Origin: Rhodopseudomonas palustris
Lineage (GTDB): Bacteria > Pseudomonadota > Alphaproteobacteria > Rhizobiales > Xanthobacteraceae
Assembly: GCA_016215605.1 (NCBI GenBank)
Contig: JACRJB010000030.1
Location: 37,404 to 101,403 of the forward strand
Length of the DNA stretch: 64,000 bases
Direction: 5' to 3'
A program made the position numbers and the translations under genes. Positions 26,551 through 35,481 of the stretch are shown in pieces. The notes below the pieces were generated by a model. It saw nothing but the letters and a program-made list of their open reading frames with translations, was not told the DNA's origin and did no database searches. The first letter of the stretch is position 1. Each line of letters opens with the position of its first letter.

Positions 26551-28098
26551 TCAGATCGTGCGCCCGGCGTCGCGCCAGAACGGCTCCTTCAGCTTGCGCT
26601 TGAAGATCTTGCCGGTGTCCTCGCGCGGCAGCATGCTGGCGAATTCGATCCGCTTCGGGATCTTGTAGCCGGCGAGGCGCGGCTTCAGCTCGGCGCGGAT
26701 CGCGTCGGCGCTCAGCACTTCGCCGATGTCCGGCTGGATGAAGGCGCAGACGGTCTCGCCGAAATCCTCGTCGGGAATGCCGAAGACGGCGCAGTCGGCG
26801 ATGCCCGGCACCTTCATCAGTTCGGCCTCGATCTCCGCCGGATAGACGTTGGTGCCGCCGAAGATGATCATGTCGCCGGCGCGGCCGGACAGATACAGAA
26901 AGCCGTCGTCGTCGAAGAAACCGATATCGCCGGTCGCCACCAGGTCGCCGCGCGCCGACTTGGCGCGCTTGGCGGCGTCGGCATGATAGGTGAACTCCGG
27001 ATAGTTCTCACGGCCGCACACCACTTCGCCGCTCTGCCCCGGCGGCAGCACGCGACCACCTGCATCCATGATCACCACGGTGCAGCCGTCCAGCCGTCGC
27101 CCCACCGTGCCGGGATGCGCCAGCCATTCGTCCGCAGTGCAGTACGTCACGGCACCGACTTCAGTGGAGCCGTAGTGTTCTGTGATGATCGGCCCCCACC
27201 AGTCGATCATCGCGCGCTTGACGTGCGGCGGGCAGGGCGAGCCGACGTGCATGACGTGGACCAGGCTCGACAGATCGTAGCGAGACTTTGTCTCCGCCGG
27301 CAGCGCCAGCAGCCGCACGAACATCGTCGGCACCACCAGCGCATGGGTGACGCGGTGCGCCGCGATGGTCGCCAGCATCCGCTCGGCGTCGAACCGCGGC
27401 TCGACCACGAGGTTCGTGCCCATGTTGTAGAACGAGTACATCCAGCCGTTCGGGCTGGAGTGATACGCCGGACCCGGGATCAGCAGCGTCGCGTCGCCGA
27501 GCCGATTTTCCCAGCCGATCAGCCCGCCGACCGTGCGCATCATCTGCTGGCTCGCCGCAGCCTGCTCCGGCGTCGGCGGCTGGCGGCGGACGCCCTTGGG
27601 ATGGCCGGTGGTGCCGGAGGTGTAGATCATCGAGCCGGGCGAGATCGGGAACGGCGGCTGCGCGGGCTCGTGCTGCATCAGCCAGGTCTCGAAGTCCCGC
27701 AGCCCGGCCGGAACGGCCGCTGCGTCGTCACTGACATGGTAGGCCGCGCGCAGCATCGGCGGCGTCTCGGCGACCAGCACCTCGATGGTCTCGGGGATCG
27801 CCTGTTGCACGGCGCGCCACAGATCGGCGTGGATCACCAGCACCTTGGCGCCGGAATTCTGCAGCACGTAGCGCGCTTCTTCCGGCGTGTTGTGCCAGTT
27901 GACCGGGACTACGTAGGCGCCGCACAGCCCGGCGGCCAGCGAGGCTTCCATGAGCGCGAAGTCGTTGCGCATATAGACTGCGACGACGTCGCCGGCGGTC
28001 ACGCCGAGCCGCGCATAGCCGGCTGCGGCGCGCCGGGCCCGCGCGTCGATGTCCGCTTTGGTTTTGACGTGCTCGCCGATCCTCACCCACGAAGTCAT
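26551..28098 (-). CDS. Acyl-CoA synthetase (AMP-binding)
   Basis: A 515-residue member of the ANL ligase superfamily. The phosphate loop is 'MIYTSGTTGHPKGVRR' at about residues 166-181, the adenine motif is 'ITEHYGSTEVGAVTYC', and the hinge and catalytic Lys region ends in 'LPREDTGKIFKRKLKEPFWR'. It activates a carboxylic acid with ATP and CoA. Its neighbours (orphan binding protein, two hydratases, TetR) suggest an imported aromatic, alicyclic or fatty acid. It is 18 bp from the preceding hydratase gene. Confidence 0.92.
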   Translation of the reverse strand: MTSWVRIGEHVKTKADIDARARRAAAGYARLGVTAGDVVAVYMRNDFALMEASLAAGLCGAYVVPVNWHNTPEEARYVLQNSGAKVLVIHADLWRAVQQAIPETIEVLVAETPPMLRAAYHVSDDAAAVPAGLRDFETWLMQHEPAQPPFPISPGSMIYTSGTTGHPKGVRRQPPTPEQAAASQQMMRTVGGLIGWENRLGDATLLIPGPAYHSSPNGWMYSFYNMGTNLVVEPRFDAERMLATIAAHRVTHALVVPTMFVRLLALPAETKSRYDLSSLVHVMHVGSPCPPHVKRAMIDWWGPIITEHYGSTEVGAVTYCTADEWLAHPGTVGRRLDGCTVVIMDAGGRVLPPGQSGEVVCGRENYPEFTYHADAAKRAKSARGDLVATGDIGFFDDDGFLYLSGRAGDMIIFGGTNVYPAEIEAELMKVPGIADCAVFGIPDEDFGETVCAFIQPDIGEVLSADAIRAELKPRLAGYKIPKRIEFASMLPREDTGKIFKRKLKEPFWRDAGRTI

Positions 28099-28116
28099 GC
28101 GCCGTGCTCCTGCTGC

Positions 28117-28926
28117 TCAGCGCCCGGTGAACACCGGTTCGCGTTTTTCGATGAAACTGCGGACACCTTCGCGGTGGTCCTCGGTCTCGAACAGTTTGTA
28201 GATGGTTTCGATCGCCCAGCTGCCGGTCTCCCGTGCGCCGCTCCCACTGGCGCGGCGCAGGCCTTCCTTCATGTAGCGCAGCGCCAGCGGCGAGTTCCTG
28301 GTGATGCGGGCCGCCAGCGCCATCGCCTTCGGCATCAGCTCGGCGTGCGTGGTGACTTCGCCGACCAACCCGATCCGCGCAGCCTCGTGTGCGTCGATCA
28401 CATCGCCGGTGTAGAGCAGCTCCGCGGCCTTGGCCGGGCCGACGATCGCTGGCAGCCGCAGCAGGCCGCCGACGTCGCAGATCAGGCCGCGGCGGATGAA
28501 CAATTCCGCGAACTGCGCGCGTTCGGAGGCAAGCCGGATGTCAGCGTACAGCGCCAGCTCCATGCCCCATCCGACCGCCGAGCCGTTGACGGCGGCGATC
28601 ACCGGCACGTCGCATTCCAGCGCCGCCATTGCGGCGGGCGTCGGCGGTCGACGCACCATCGGCGGCGCGGCTTTCTTCTCGCCGGTCATCATCTCCTTGA
28701 CGTCCTCGCCCGAGCAGAACGCCGGATCGCTGCCGGTGACGACGACGCAGCGCACGTCGAGATCGGCGGACGCGGTGCGGAACGCCGACTCCAGTTCGTC
28801 GTAAGCGCGCCGGTTGAGGGCGTTGCGCCGCTCGGGGCGATCGAGCCGGATCAGCGCGACGTGGTCGGTCACCTGATAGACCAGGCATTGAAAATCCTGC
28901 GGCGCGATGGCCCGGCGTGCGCTCAT
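28117..28926 (-). CDS. Enoyl-CoA hydratase/isomerase family protein
   Basis: A 269-residue crotonase-fold protein with 'TGSDPAFCSGEDVKEM' and 'VNGSAVGWGMELALYADIR' as oxyanion strands. The catalytic-acid region is 'RRGLICDVGGLLRLP', where the usual Glu of hydratases is replaced by Asp, so an isomerase, dehalogenase or other crotonase activity is possible. It lies 37 bp after the binding-protein gene and 18 bp before the ligase gene. Confidence 0.88.
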   Translation of the reverse strand: MSARRAIAPQDFQCLVYQVTDHVALIRLDRPERRNALNRRAYDELESAFRTASADLDVRCVVVTGSDPAFCSGEDVKEMMTGEKKAAPPMVRRPPTPAAMAALECDVPVIAAVNGSAVGWGMELALYADIRLASERAQFAELFIRRGLICDVGGLLRLPAIVGPAKAAELLYTGDVIDAHEAARIGLVGEVTTHAELMPKAMALAARITRNSPLALRYMKEGLRRASGSGARETGSWAIETIYKLFETEDHREGVRSFIEKREPVFTGR

Positions 28927-28963
28927 GAGGAGGTCCTGTCGATCGAGCTGACGAAAGCGGCGC

Positions 28964-30205
28964 TCAGTCCTGCGATGCCGACTGCAGCACGGTTTCGGTC
29001 ATCACCGGCCCGACCTTGTCGAAGGTCTTGCCGTTGAAGCGCAGCAGCTGCATCTGGGTGATCGGGAAGTAGTTGTCGGGGCTGGTATTGACGGTGATGC
29101 CGTCGAACAACAGGCCGAACTTGAGGCCCTTGAGGTTCGCCGCCTGCTTCATGATATTGGCGCGCGAGACGTCGTCGCCGCATTGCTCGATCACCTTGTG
29201 CATCACCTGTGCGGCGAGGAAGCCGTAGGCATTCTGGCCGTTGGCGACGTCACCCTCGGGATTGTAGGTCTTCATGAAGGCGAGATATTCCTGCACGCCG
29301 GGGTCGTCGGCGTAGCGCGGATCGAGCGGCTCCTTGATCGAGGTCGCAGTGATCAGGCCGGTGGAGTTGTCGAGGCCGGCGGGCTTGAACACCGTGGCGA
29401 TCGAGGCCGCGGTGGTGTTGATGAAGTGCACCGGCTTCCAGCCGAGCTCGGCGACGCGGCGGATCGCCAGCGCGCCGAACCGCGGCGTCGAGAAATTGAC
29501 GAAGATGTCGGCGCCGGAAGCCTTCAGCTTGCTGATCTGCGAGTCGATGGTCGGATCGGAGCTGTCATAGGCGGCCTCGGCGACGATCAGGGTCTTGGCC
29601 TTGGCGCCGAGCGCGTCCTTGAAGCCGCCATAGATGTCGCGGCCGTAATCGTCGTTGGGGTACAGCACCGCGACCTTGCCGTCAGGATAGTTCGCCATGA
29701 TGTGGCGGGCGTAGATCGCGCTCTCGATGCGGTAGACCGAGGTCGAGAAGCCCATCGTCCAGGGGAAGTTCTTGGGGTCGCCGAATTTCGACGCGCCTGT
29801 CGCCGACAGCAGCTGCGGCACCTTCTTGATGTTCATGTACTTCATGATGGCGGCGTTCGACGGCGTGCCGACCGCCTGGAAGATCGCGATCACCTCGTAC
29901 TGCTCGACCAGCTTGCGGGCCTGCTCGACCGCCTTGGCCGGGCTGTAGGCGTCGTCATAGGAGATGAACTGCACCTTGCGGCCGTTGATGCCGCCTTGGT
30001 TGTTGACCATCCTGAAGTACGCGGCCTCGGTCTTGGCGAAGGCACTATAGGCGGAGGCGGGGCCGCTATAGGGCGCGATGTTGCCGAGCTTGATGTCGGG
30101 CTTCGCCGTCTCCGCAACCGCTATGGTCGATGCCGTCGCCAACACCGCGCCGGCCATCAGGGCACAGTTTATCAGCCGCAGACGCGGCATCTCGCGCAGG
30201 CGCAT
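28964..30205 (-). CDS. ABC transporter substrate-binding protein (branched-chain amino acid/aromatic type)
   Basis: A 413-residue periplasmic protein with a signal peptide (h-region 'INCALMAGAVLATASTIAVA', then AETAKPD). The type I periplasmic-binding fold is clear: 'KLGNIAPYSGPASAYSAFAK', 'GGINGRKVQFISYDDAYSPA', 'VAVLYPNDDYGRDIYGGF'. No permease or ATPase genes are adjacent, so it works with a transporter elsewhere. In Rhodopseudomonas such orphan proteins often bind aromatic acids or phenylpropanoids. It is the first gene of the operon and is divergent from the TetR gene. Confidence 0.9.
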   Translation of the reverse strand: MRLREMPRLRLINCALMAGAVLATASTIAVAETAKPDIKLGNIAPYSGPASAYSAFAKTEAAYFRMVNNQGGINGRKVQFISYDDAYSPAKAVEQARKLVEQYEVIAIFQAVGTPSNAAIMKYMNIKKVPQLLSATGASKFGDPKNFPWTMGFSTSVYRIESAIYARHIMANYPDGKVAVLYPNDDYGRDIYGGFKDALGAKAKTLIVAEAAYDSSDPTIDSQISKLKASGADIFVNFSTPRFGALAIRRVAELGWKPVHFINTTAASIATVFKPAGLDNSTGLITATSIKEPLDPRYADDPGVQEYLAFMKTYNPEGDVANGQNAYGFLAAQVMHKVIEQCGDDVSRANIMKQAANLKGLKFGLLFDGITVNTSPDNYFPITQMQLLRFNGKTFDKVGPVMTETVLQSASQD

Positions 30206-30259
30206 CGCATATCCTCCCGATCCTGCGGTGTCGCGACGCCGCGCGGCGCGCCCGCTTTT

Positions 30260-30275
30260 TTATAACGTGATATAA
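30260..30275. promoter_or_regulatory. TetR operator candidate (TTATA-N6-TATAA)
   Basis: TTATAACGTGATATAA, 5-base perfect arms in a GC-rich context, lies between the divergent binding-protein gene (start 30205) and the TetR gene (start 30328). Such AT-rich palindromes are typical TetR-family operators, and the local AT content also suits promoter -10 boxes. Confidence 0.55.
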
Positions 30276-30327
30276 GTTTGTCGGGGTGTCAATCGACCAT
30301 TATGGTGGCGGCGATCAGCAGCGACGG

Positions 30328-31044
30328 ATGGATTCGATGAGCGGCCGGCGGGAAACGGCGAAGGCGGAACGGCGATCGCGGATCGTCCAGGCGGCGCGCG
30401 ATCTCATTCGCGAGACCGGCGATCCGGGTTTGTCGATGCGCTCGCTCGCGGCCAAGGCCGGAGTCAGCCTGGCAACGCCCTACAATCTGTTCGGCTCGAA
30501 GCGGGCGGTGCTGGTCGCTGTGCTGGAGGATATCGAAGGCTTCGGCGCGCGCTTCGCCCGGCTGCGCACGCTCGACCCGCTCGACCGCATCCTCGCCGCC
30601 GCGCGCCTGGCGGTGAGTTACTACGAGGCCGACCCGGCGTTCTATCGCGCGCTGTGGGCCAGCATCCTGGCGGCGTCGGGCTCGGAGGAGCGCATCGCGA
30701 TCTTCAATCCCAAGCGCGACGACTTCTGGCTGAGTCTGCTCGGCGACGCCGTCGAGGCCGGGTTGTTACTTCCGGAGATCGACACCGCGCTACTGCTGCG
30801 CAACCTCGACTACACGTTTCGCTCGGTGATGCTGCATTGGGTAATCGCCGAAATCGAACTCGCCGACATCCAGCCGGCGGTCGGCTATGGCTACGCCCTG
30901 GCGTTGCGCGGCGCCGCCACGCCGGCGGGGCAGAAGCTGATGCTGAAGCGGCTAGTGACGTATGGCAAACGCACGCAGTCGCCACGTGGTGGCGAGCCGT
31001 TGGTGAAGCCAGTGCCGCGCTTGCGCGACGAGGCCGCCGGCTGA
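30328..31044 (+). CDS. TetR/AcrR family transcriptional regulator
   Basis: A 238-residue regulator from the ATG at 30328 (ATG at 30337 or GTG at 30286 are alternatives). The helix-turn-helix is 'SMRSLAAKAGVSLATPYNLF' with the family's 'RSRIVQAARDLI' before it and 'GSKRAVLVAVLED' after. The C-terminal ligand domain is of ordinary size. It is divergent from the acyl-CoA operon and most likely represses it until an acyl-CoA or free acid binds. Confidence 0.92.
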   Translation: MDSMSGRRETAKAERRSRIVQAARDLIRETGDPGLSMRSLAAKAGVSLATPYNLFGSKRAVLVAVLEDIEGFGARFARLRTLDPLDRILAAARLAVSYYEADPAFYRALWASILAASGSEERIAIFNPKRDDFWLSLLGDAVEAGLLLPEIDTALLLRNLDYTFRSVMLHWVIAEIELADIQPAVGYGYALALRGAATPAGQKLMLKRLVTYGKRTQSPRGGEPLVKPVPRLRDEAAG

Positions 31045-31057
31045 TAATCCCCGGCGA

Positions 31058-31363
31058 TCACTCCTCTGGCTCGGTGGTGAACAGCAGCGGATAGCCCTTG
31101 GCGCGGCCGGCGTCGGTGGCGCGGGTGGCTTTGGTTTCGGCGACATCCTTGGTGAACACCGCGACCACGCAGACGCCGCGCTGGTGTGCGGTCAGCATGA
31201 CCTTATAGGCCTGATCCTCGGTCATCCGGAACTCGGCCTTGAGGATCATCACCACGAACTCGCGCGGCGTGAAGTCGTCGTTGACGAGGATCACCTTGTG
31301 CAGCTTGGGCCGCTCGACCTTCGGCTTGGCCTTGGTCTTCGGCTTGAGATCGACGTTGCTCAT
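31058..31363 (-). CDS. clpS: ATP-dependent Clp protease adaptor ClpS
   Basis: A 101-residue adaptor that brings N-degron substrates to ClpAP. Start at the ATG at 31361-31363; an upstream extension of 30 residues in frame is not family-like. The conserved core is 'LHKVILVNDDFTPREFVVMI' with the Asn-Asp-Asp substrate pocket, then 'MLTAHQRGVCVVAVFTKDVA' with the ClpA-contacting His. The basic Lys-rich N terminus is typical of one of the two ClpS paralogues found in alphaproteobacteria. clpA is not adjacent. Confidence 0.94.
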   Translation of the reverse strand: MSNVDLKPKTKAKPKVERPKLHKVILVNDDFTPREFVVMILKAEFRMTEDQAYKVMLTAHQRGVCVVAVFTKDVAETKATRATDAGRAKGYPLLFTTEPEE

Positions 31364-31573
31364 GCGCTCGAACCAGTGTTGATCGCCGCAGTTTACAACC
31401 GCGCTGCTGATCGCGAAACCTGCGCATTGCGCATTTTCGGTGCAGCGCGGCACGTTTCCGGGCGGCGCTTATCAGCAGTGACTGAAACGTGATCGCCGAA
31501 GAACCGGCTTTGCCGCTTTTCGCCGTCAGGATTGCGTGTCACGATGGTGTCATCCTCGACCGGAGGGCGCGCG

Positions 31574-32419
31574 ATGCGCTGGTGGGCCTCGATCGGAGCG
31601 GCGGTCGCCGTGGTCACTGCGGCCGGGATGGCGGTCGGCCTCGCCGCGCCGAACCGCACGACGCCGATGGCCGATCGCGCCGACGACAGCAAGGCGGTCG
31701 ACGTCGAGCTCGTTCTCGCGGTCGACGTCTCCTACTCGATGGATGTCGACGAGCTCGCGGTGCAGCGCGAAGGCTACGCCCAGGCGCTGCGCTCCAGCGA
31801 TTTCATGAAGACGTTGAAAACCGGGCCGAACGGCCGCATCGCCGTGACCTATTTCGAATGGGCGGCGGCCGGCGACCAGAAGATCATCCTGCCCTGGCAG
31901 CTGATCGACGGCCCGGAATCCGCCGACGCGGTCGCCACCGAGATCATGAACGCGCCGCTGCGCCGCGCCTCGCGGACCTCGATTTCCGGCGCGATCAACT
32001 TCGCCGTGCCGCTGTTCGACCAGAACCCGTATCACGGCCTGCGCCGCGTCATCGACATCTCCGGCGACGGTCCCAACAACAACGGCGAGCCGGTGACGAT
32101 CGCGCGCGACGCCGCGGTGCAGAAGGGCGTGATCATCAACGGCCTGCCGATCATGGTGAAGGAGCCGTCCTACTCGACGATGGACATCGAGAATCTGGAT
32201 TACTACTACGAGGATTGCGTGATCGGCGGCCCCGGCGCCTTCGTGGTCACGATCAAGAGCCGCGACAAGTTCAAGGAGGCGATCCACACCAAGCTGGTGA
32301 TGGAAGTCGCCGGCCTGACCCCGCCGGGACGAATCATCCCCGCCGCCGACAAGGAACAGCCGCCGCGAGTGTCGTGCCTGGCCGGCGAGAAGATCTGGCA
32401 GGATCGCTGGGGGAGGTAG
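31574..32419 (+). CDS. DUF1194 domain protein (secreted von Willebrand A-like)
   Basis: A 281-residue protein from the ATG at 31574, with an N-terminal signal helix 'WASIGAAVAVVTAAGMAVGL'. The VWA-like domain starts with the MIDAS sequence 'LVLAVDVSYSMDVDEL' (DxSxS) and has 'VIDISGDGPNNNGEPV' as the later metal-site strand. DUF1194 proteins are secreted or periplasmic; the role is unknown. It stands alone, followed by a double family A repeat. Confidence 0.88.
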   Translation: MRWWASIGAAVAVVTAAGMAVGLAAPNRTTPMADRADDSKAVDVELVLAVDVSYSMDVDELAVQREGYAQALRSSDFMKTLKTGPNGRIAVTYFEWAAAGDQKIILPWQLIDGPESADAVATEIMNAPLRRASRTSISGAINFAVPLFDQNPYHGLRRVIDISGDGPNNNGEPVTIARDAAVQKGVIINGLPIMVKEPSYSTMDIENLDYYYEDCVIGGPGAFVVTIKSRDKFKEAIHTKLVMEVAGLTPPGRIIPAADKEQPPRVSCLAGEKIWQDRWGR

Positions 32420-32456
32420 GGAGGCGGGCAGGTAGTTAGTTAGTAATGCCCCCCAC

Positions 32457-32636
32457 GTCATTCCGGGGCGCGCAGCGACGTCGCCCTCTCGTTCGTCATT
32501 CCGGGGCGCGCGCAGCGCGAGCCCGGAATCCATATCCCCTGGACTCGCGTATGCGTCACCGGCGCATCGGAGATCTAACGAGCGCCGGGGTTATGGATTC
32601 CGGGCTCGCGAGCTTCGCTCGCGCCCCGGAATGACG
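32457..32636. repeat. Palindromic repeat, family A (copy 2, with an added partial copy)
   Basis: A partial start (GTCATTCCGGGGCGCGCAGC, 32457-32494) precedes a full element that opens again at 32495 and closes GCGCCCCGGAATGACG at 32636. The central 30-odd bases differ from the other copies. It lies between convergent genes. Confidence 0.85.
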
Positions 32637-32663
32637 AACTCAAAGTTGGACACGCGACGCTGA

Positions 32664-34067
32664 TCACTCCGCCGCCACCCAGTTGCCGTGGAAGCCGTCG
32701 GGGACGCGGTGGCCGAGTTGGACCAGGGCGATCGGGCCGCTTTCGATGTCGTTCGCGTTGAACACCGCGAGATCGCTGCGGTTCTCGCAGCCGCGCCAGA
32801 TCACGCTCAGCAGCCAGCCGTCGGCTTCTTCGGCATCCGGCGTGCGGGGCACGAACACCGGTTCGCCGATGCTGTCGCCGGCCGGCAGCAGATAGCGGGC
32901 GCGGCGGGTGCCGTCGCCGTCGACATGCACCAGGCCGGTCAGCATGCCGAGCGTCGGCGTCTCCGGGCTGGCGCAGGCGTACCAGCCGTGCTTGTTGCGC
33001 AGCCCGGCGCGGCGCTCGTCGATCCGCGGGAATTCACCGCTGATGTCGTCGAGATAGCTGCGCTTGAACCCGCTGCTGTTGCCGGCAAGGTCGAAGCTCC
33101 AGCGGCACAGCCGGGCGCGGCCTTTTTCCGGATCGGTGCGGCGGCCATCCGGATGGGTGAACAGCGGCGCTTCCTCGGATTGCATCACGTCGGCGACGAT
33201 CTTGCTGCCGTCTTCCCACGCGTTCATGACGTGGAACACGAAGCAGGCGTCGCCGCGGAACCAGCGGATGTCGCGGGTCGAGCCGGTGCGCTTCATCACC
33301 CCGACATAGGAGCCCTTGCCGGGATCCCAGGCGTAAGGCGGCCGGCCGCGCATCGCGCGCCAGATGCTGCCGGTCAGCGGCAGGATCGGAAACAGCACGT
33401 AGTGTTCGGTGACGATGAAGTCGTGCACCATCGCCGCATAGGGCGCCTTGAAGCGCTCGAACCGCGTGACGCGGCCGGCGGCGTCGATCGCGCCGAACGA
33501 CATCGTCCGCTTCAGCGGTCCGTCGGCGTTGTAGCCGAAGAACAGCATCTCGCCGGTGACCGGATCGATCTTCGGATGCGCGGTGAACGGCCCCTTCAGC
33601 GCGCCGCCGTAGTCGCAATAGCCGCGCGTCGCCAGCGTATCGCGCTCGATCTGCATCGGCAGATGCGCCTCTTCCAGCGCCAGCAGCTTGCCGGCGTGGT
33701 ACACGATGTTGGTATTGGCGACGTTGCCGTCGTCGGGCGCCGAGCGCGGCGCGTCCGGCAGCTTGATGTTAAACTCGCCGTAGAGCGGCCTTCCGGCTTC
33801 GTGCTCGGCCAGCCATTTCGGCGTGCGCACCCAGCGGTTGCGATACGAGGCGCGGCCGTTGTCGAGGCGGAACGCGTGCAGCATGCCGTCGCCGAAGAAC
33901 CAGTGCGCGTTCCTTGAGGCGAATTGCGGGTTGGCGCCGTTGCGATACAGCGTGCCGTTGAGTTCGCGCGGCAGCTCGCCCTTGATCGCGAGATGCGGCG
34001 CGTCGCATTCCATCGGGATCGGCGCGAGATTATCGCACGCATCCGGAATTCCGGTGACCTGCAGCAT
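32664..34067 (-). CDS. Carotenoid oxygenase family protein
   Basis: A 467-residue iron-dependent oxygenase of the carotenoid/lignostilbene cleavage family. The four iron-ligand His lie in 'GPFTAHPKIDP', 'AAMVHDFIVTEHY', 'FVFHVMNAWEDG' and the C-terminal 'VPDGFHGNWV', all present. The N-terminal 'GTLYRNGANPQFAS' and 'FGDGMLHAFRL' are the family blade strands. It cleaves a carotenoid, apocarotenoid or stilbene double bond; the substrate is not determined. It lies 37 bp downstream of the DUF2201 gene on the same strand. Confidence 0.93.
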   Translation of the reverse strand: MLQVTGIPDACDNLAPIPMECDAPHLAIKGELPRELNGTLYRNGANPQFASRNAHWFFGDGMLHAFRLDNGRASYRNRWVRTPKWLAEHEAGRPLYGEFNIKLPDAPRSAPDDGNVANTNIVYHAGKLLALEEAHLPMQIERDTLATRGYCDYGGALKGPFTAHPKIDPVTGEMLFFGYNADGPLKRTMSFGAIDAAGRVTRFERFKAPYAAMVHDFIVTEHYVLFPILPLTGSIWRAMRGRPPYAWDPGKGSYVGVMKRTGSTRDIRWFRGDACFVFHVMNAWEDGSKIVADVMQSEEAPLFTHPDGRRTDPEKGRARLCRWSFDLAGNSSGFKRSYLDDISGEFPRIDERRAGLRNKHGWYACASPETPTLGMLTGLVHVDGDGTRRARYLLPAGDSIGEPVFVPRTPDAEEADGWLLSVIWRGCENRSDLAVFNANDIESGPIALVQLGHRVPDGFHGNWVAAE

Positions 34068-34104
34068 GTCGTGCTCCTGGCCGTCGGCGTCGCCGCGGCC
34101 TCGA

Positions 34105-35481
34105 TTAGTTCAACGTCAGCAGCCGGCCGAACGGCTGCACCGCGTGCGCGTGCGTCTCCGGCACCGCCCAGATCACCGGCCAGCGCGGCTTGAAGTCCGC
34201 CGGGCCCTCGAGATCGGTCAATACCACGGCGATGTCCGGCCTGTGCCGGTCGGCTTCGACCAGCAGCGGCGTGAAGTCGGTGCCGCCGCCGCCGGCGAAT
34301 TCGATCTCGCTCAGCACGAAGCGGCGGCCGGGTTCGAAGAACTCGACCTGCCGCACCCGCTCGTCGCCGATGATCAGCACCAGCCCGGCTTCCTGCCGCC
34401 TTGTGATGGTCTCGATCTCGCGCGCGAAGCGCTCCATCAGCTGGTCCTCGATCGAGCCCGAGACGTCGATGATCAACGCCAGCCGCGGCTCGTTCTTGGT
34501 CGCGCAGAACCCTGGCTCGAACGGCATCCGGTGATTGCCGGCGCGGCCCTGATTGGCGATGTAGGAGCGCGCCGGCCGCGACCAGGTCAGCGACGGTTTG
34601 CGCGCCAGGCCGCGCGCGAGCTGGACGCGGAGCACTTGCGCCCAAGGCGTGCGGCTGTGCGGCAGATCGGCGATCAGCGCCCGCAGCATCGAGAATGCGC
34701 CGTCGCCGGCGTGGCCGCGCAGGATCCGCTCGCTCCATTCGCGGGCGTGCTCGGCCTCGTGCTCCGGCGCGGATTGCGATTCCGGGTTCGGCATCAGGTC
34801 GCGGGCGGAGCCGGCGCCGAGCTCGCGGACCTTGGCCGAGCGCGCGCCGTCGGCGCGCTGGTTGGTGTCTTGCTGCTCGGAGCTGGATTGCGATTGCGCC
34901 TGGTCGCGGCCGCCCGAGCCCGAGGAGTTGGACTCGGAGCCCGCCTGGGACTTGTTGCCGGACTTCGACTTGCCGTTGTTGCTGTCGCTGTCGCGATCGT
35001 CGATCGCGCGATACAGCTTCTCGACATCCCATTCCAGCAGCGCCGCCTCGACGTCCTGCTCGCGCTTCAGCGCCTTGGCGAGCAGTTGCTCCAGCATCAC
35101 CGCCTTGGGCGACAGCTGCAGCCAGCTCAGATGCGCCAGCGTCGAGTTGACGATCGCATCGGCGCAGACGTTGAACAGTTCGAGATCGACGTCGCCGATC
35201 ACGCGCTGCAGCTCGACGAAACGCTGCGGATGGCGCAGCGCGATGTGCAGCACCTCGTGGGCGACGAGGCCGACCTGTTCAGGCAATGGCAGTTTGTCGA
35301 ACGCCGCGCCGTAGTACACCGTGGTGCCGTCCGTCACCGCGACCACCGAGGCGTCGCCGTCGGCGGGCAGATCCTGATGCCGCACCCACAGCGCCAGCCC
35401 GCCGGTCGACGGCGCGAATTCGACCATGCGCTGGATGGCGCGCGTTCCGCGATGACTGTACAGCGCGGCGGCCTCAGGCAT
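34105..35481 (-). CDS. DUF2201 protein: putative metallopeptidase domain plus VWA-like domain
   Basis: A 458-residue protein. The N-terminal domain carries an HExxH zinc motif in 'VAHEVLHIALRHPQRF' (near residue 76), as in putative metallopeptidase DUF2201. The middle (about residues 170-245) is a low-complexity linker rich in Ser, Gln, Asn and Glu. The C-terminal VWA-like domain has 'LALIIDVSGSIEDQLM' and 'EFAGGGGTDFTPLL', with MIDAS residues. It overlaps the upstream MoxR ATPase gene by 8 bases. It is likely the effector of that ATPase. Confidence 0.9.
   Translation of the reverse strand: MPEAAALYSHRGTRAIQRMVEFAPSTGGLALWVRHQDLPADGDASVVAVTDGTTVYYGAAFDKLPLPEQVGLVAHEVLHIALRHPQRFVELQRVIGDVDLELFNVCADAIVNSTLAHLSWLQLSPKAVMLEQLLAKALKREQDVEAALLEWDVEKLYRAIDDRDSDSNNGKSKSGNKSQAGSESNSSGSGGRDQAQSQSSSEQQDTNQRADGARSAKVRELGAGSARDLMPNPESQSAPEHEAEHAREWSERILRGHAGDGAFSMLRALIADLPHSRTPWAQVLRVQLARGLARKPSLTWSRPARSYIANQGRAGNHRMPFEPGFCATKNEPRLALIIDVSGSIEDQLMERFAREIETITRRQEAGLVLIIGDERVRQVEFFEPGRRFVLSEIEFAGGGGTDFTPLLVEADRHRPDIAVVLTDLEGPADFKPRWPVIWAVPETHAHAVQPFGRLLTLN

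Noticed and set aside
26491..29037. An 848-codon plus-strand frame opposite the acyl-CoA ligase and hydratase genes
   Set aside because: It crosses three real gene boundaries on the other strand and shows only shadow composition.
30281..30295. TTGTCGGGGTGTCAA as an FNR-type box before the TetR gene
   Set aside because: It is 15 bases long rather than the required 14, so the half-sites are out of register.
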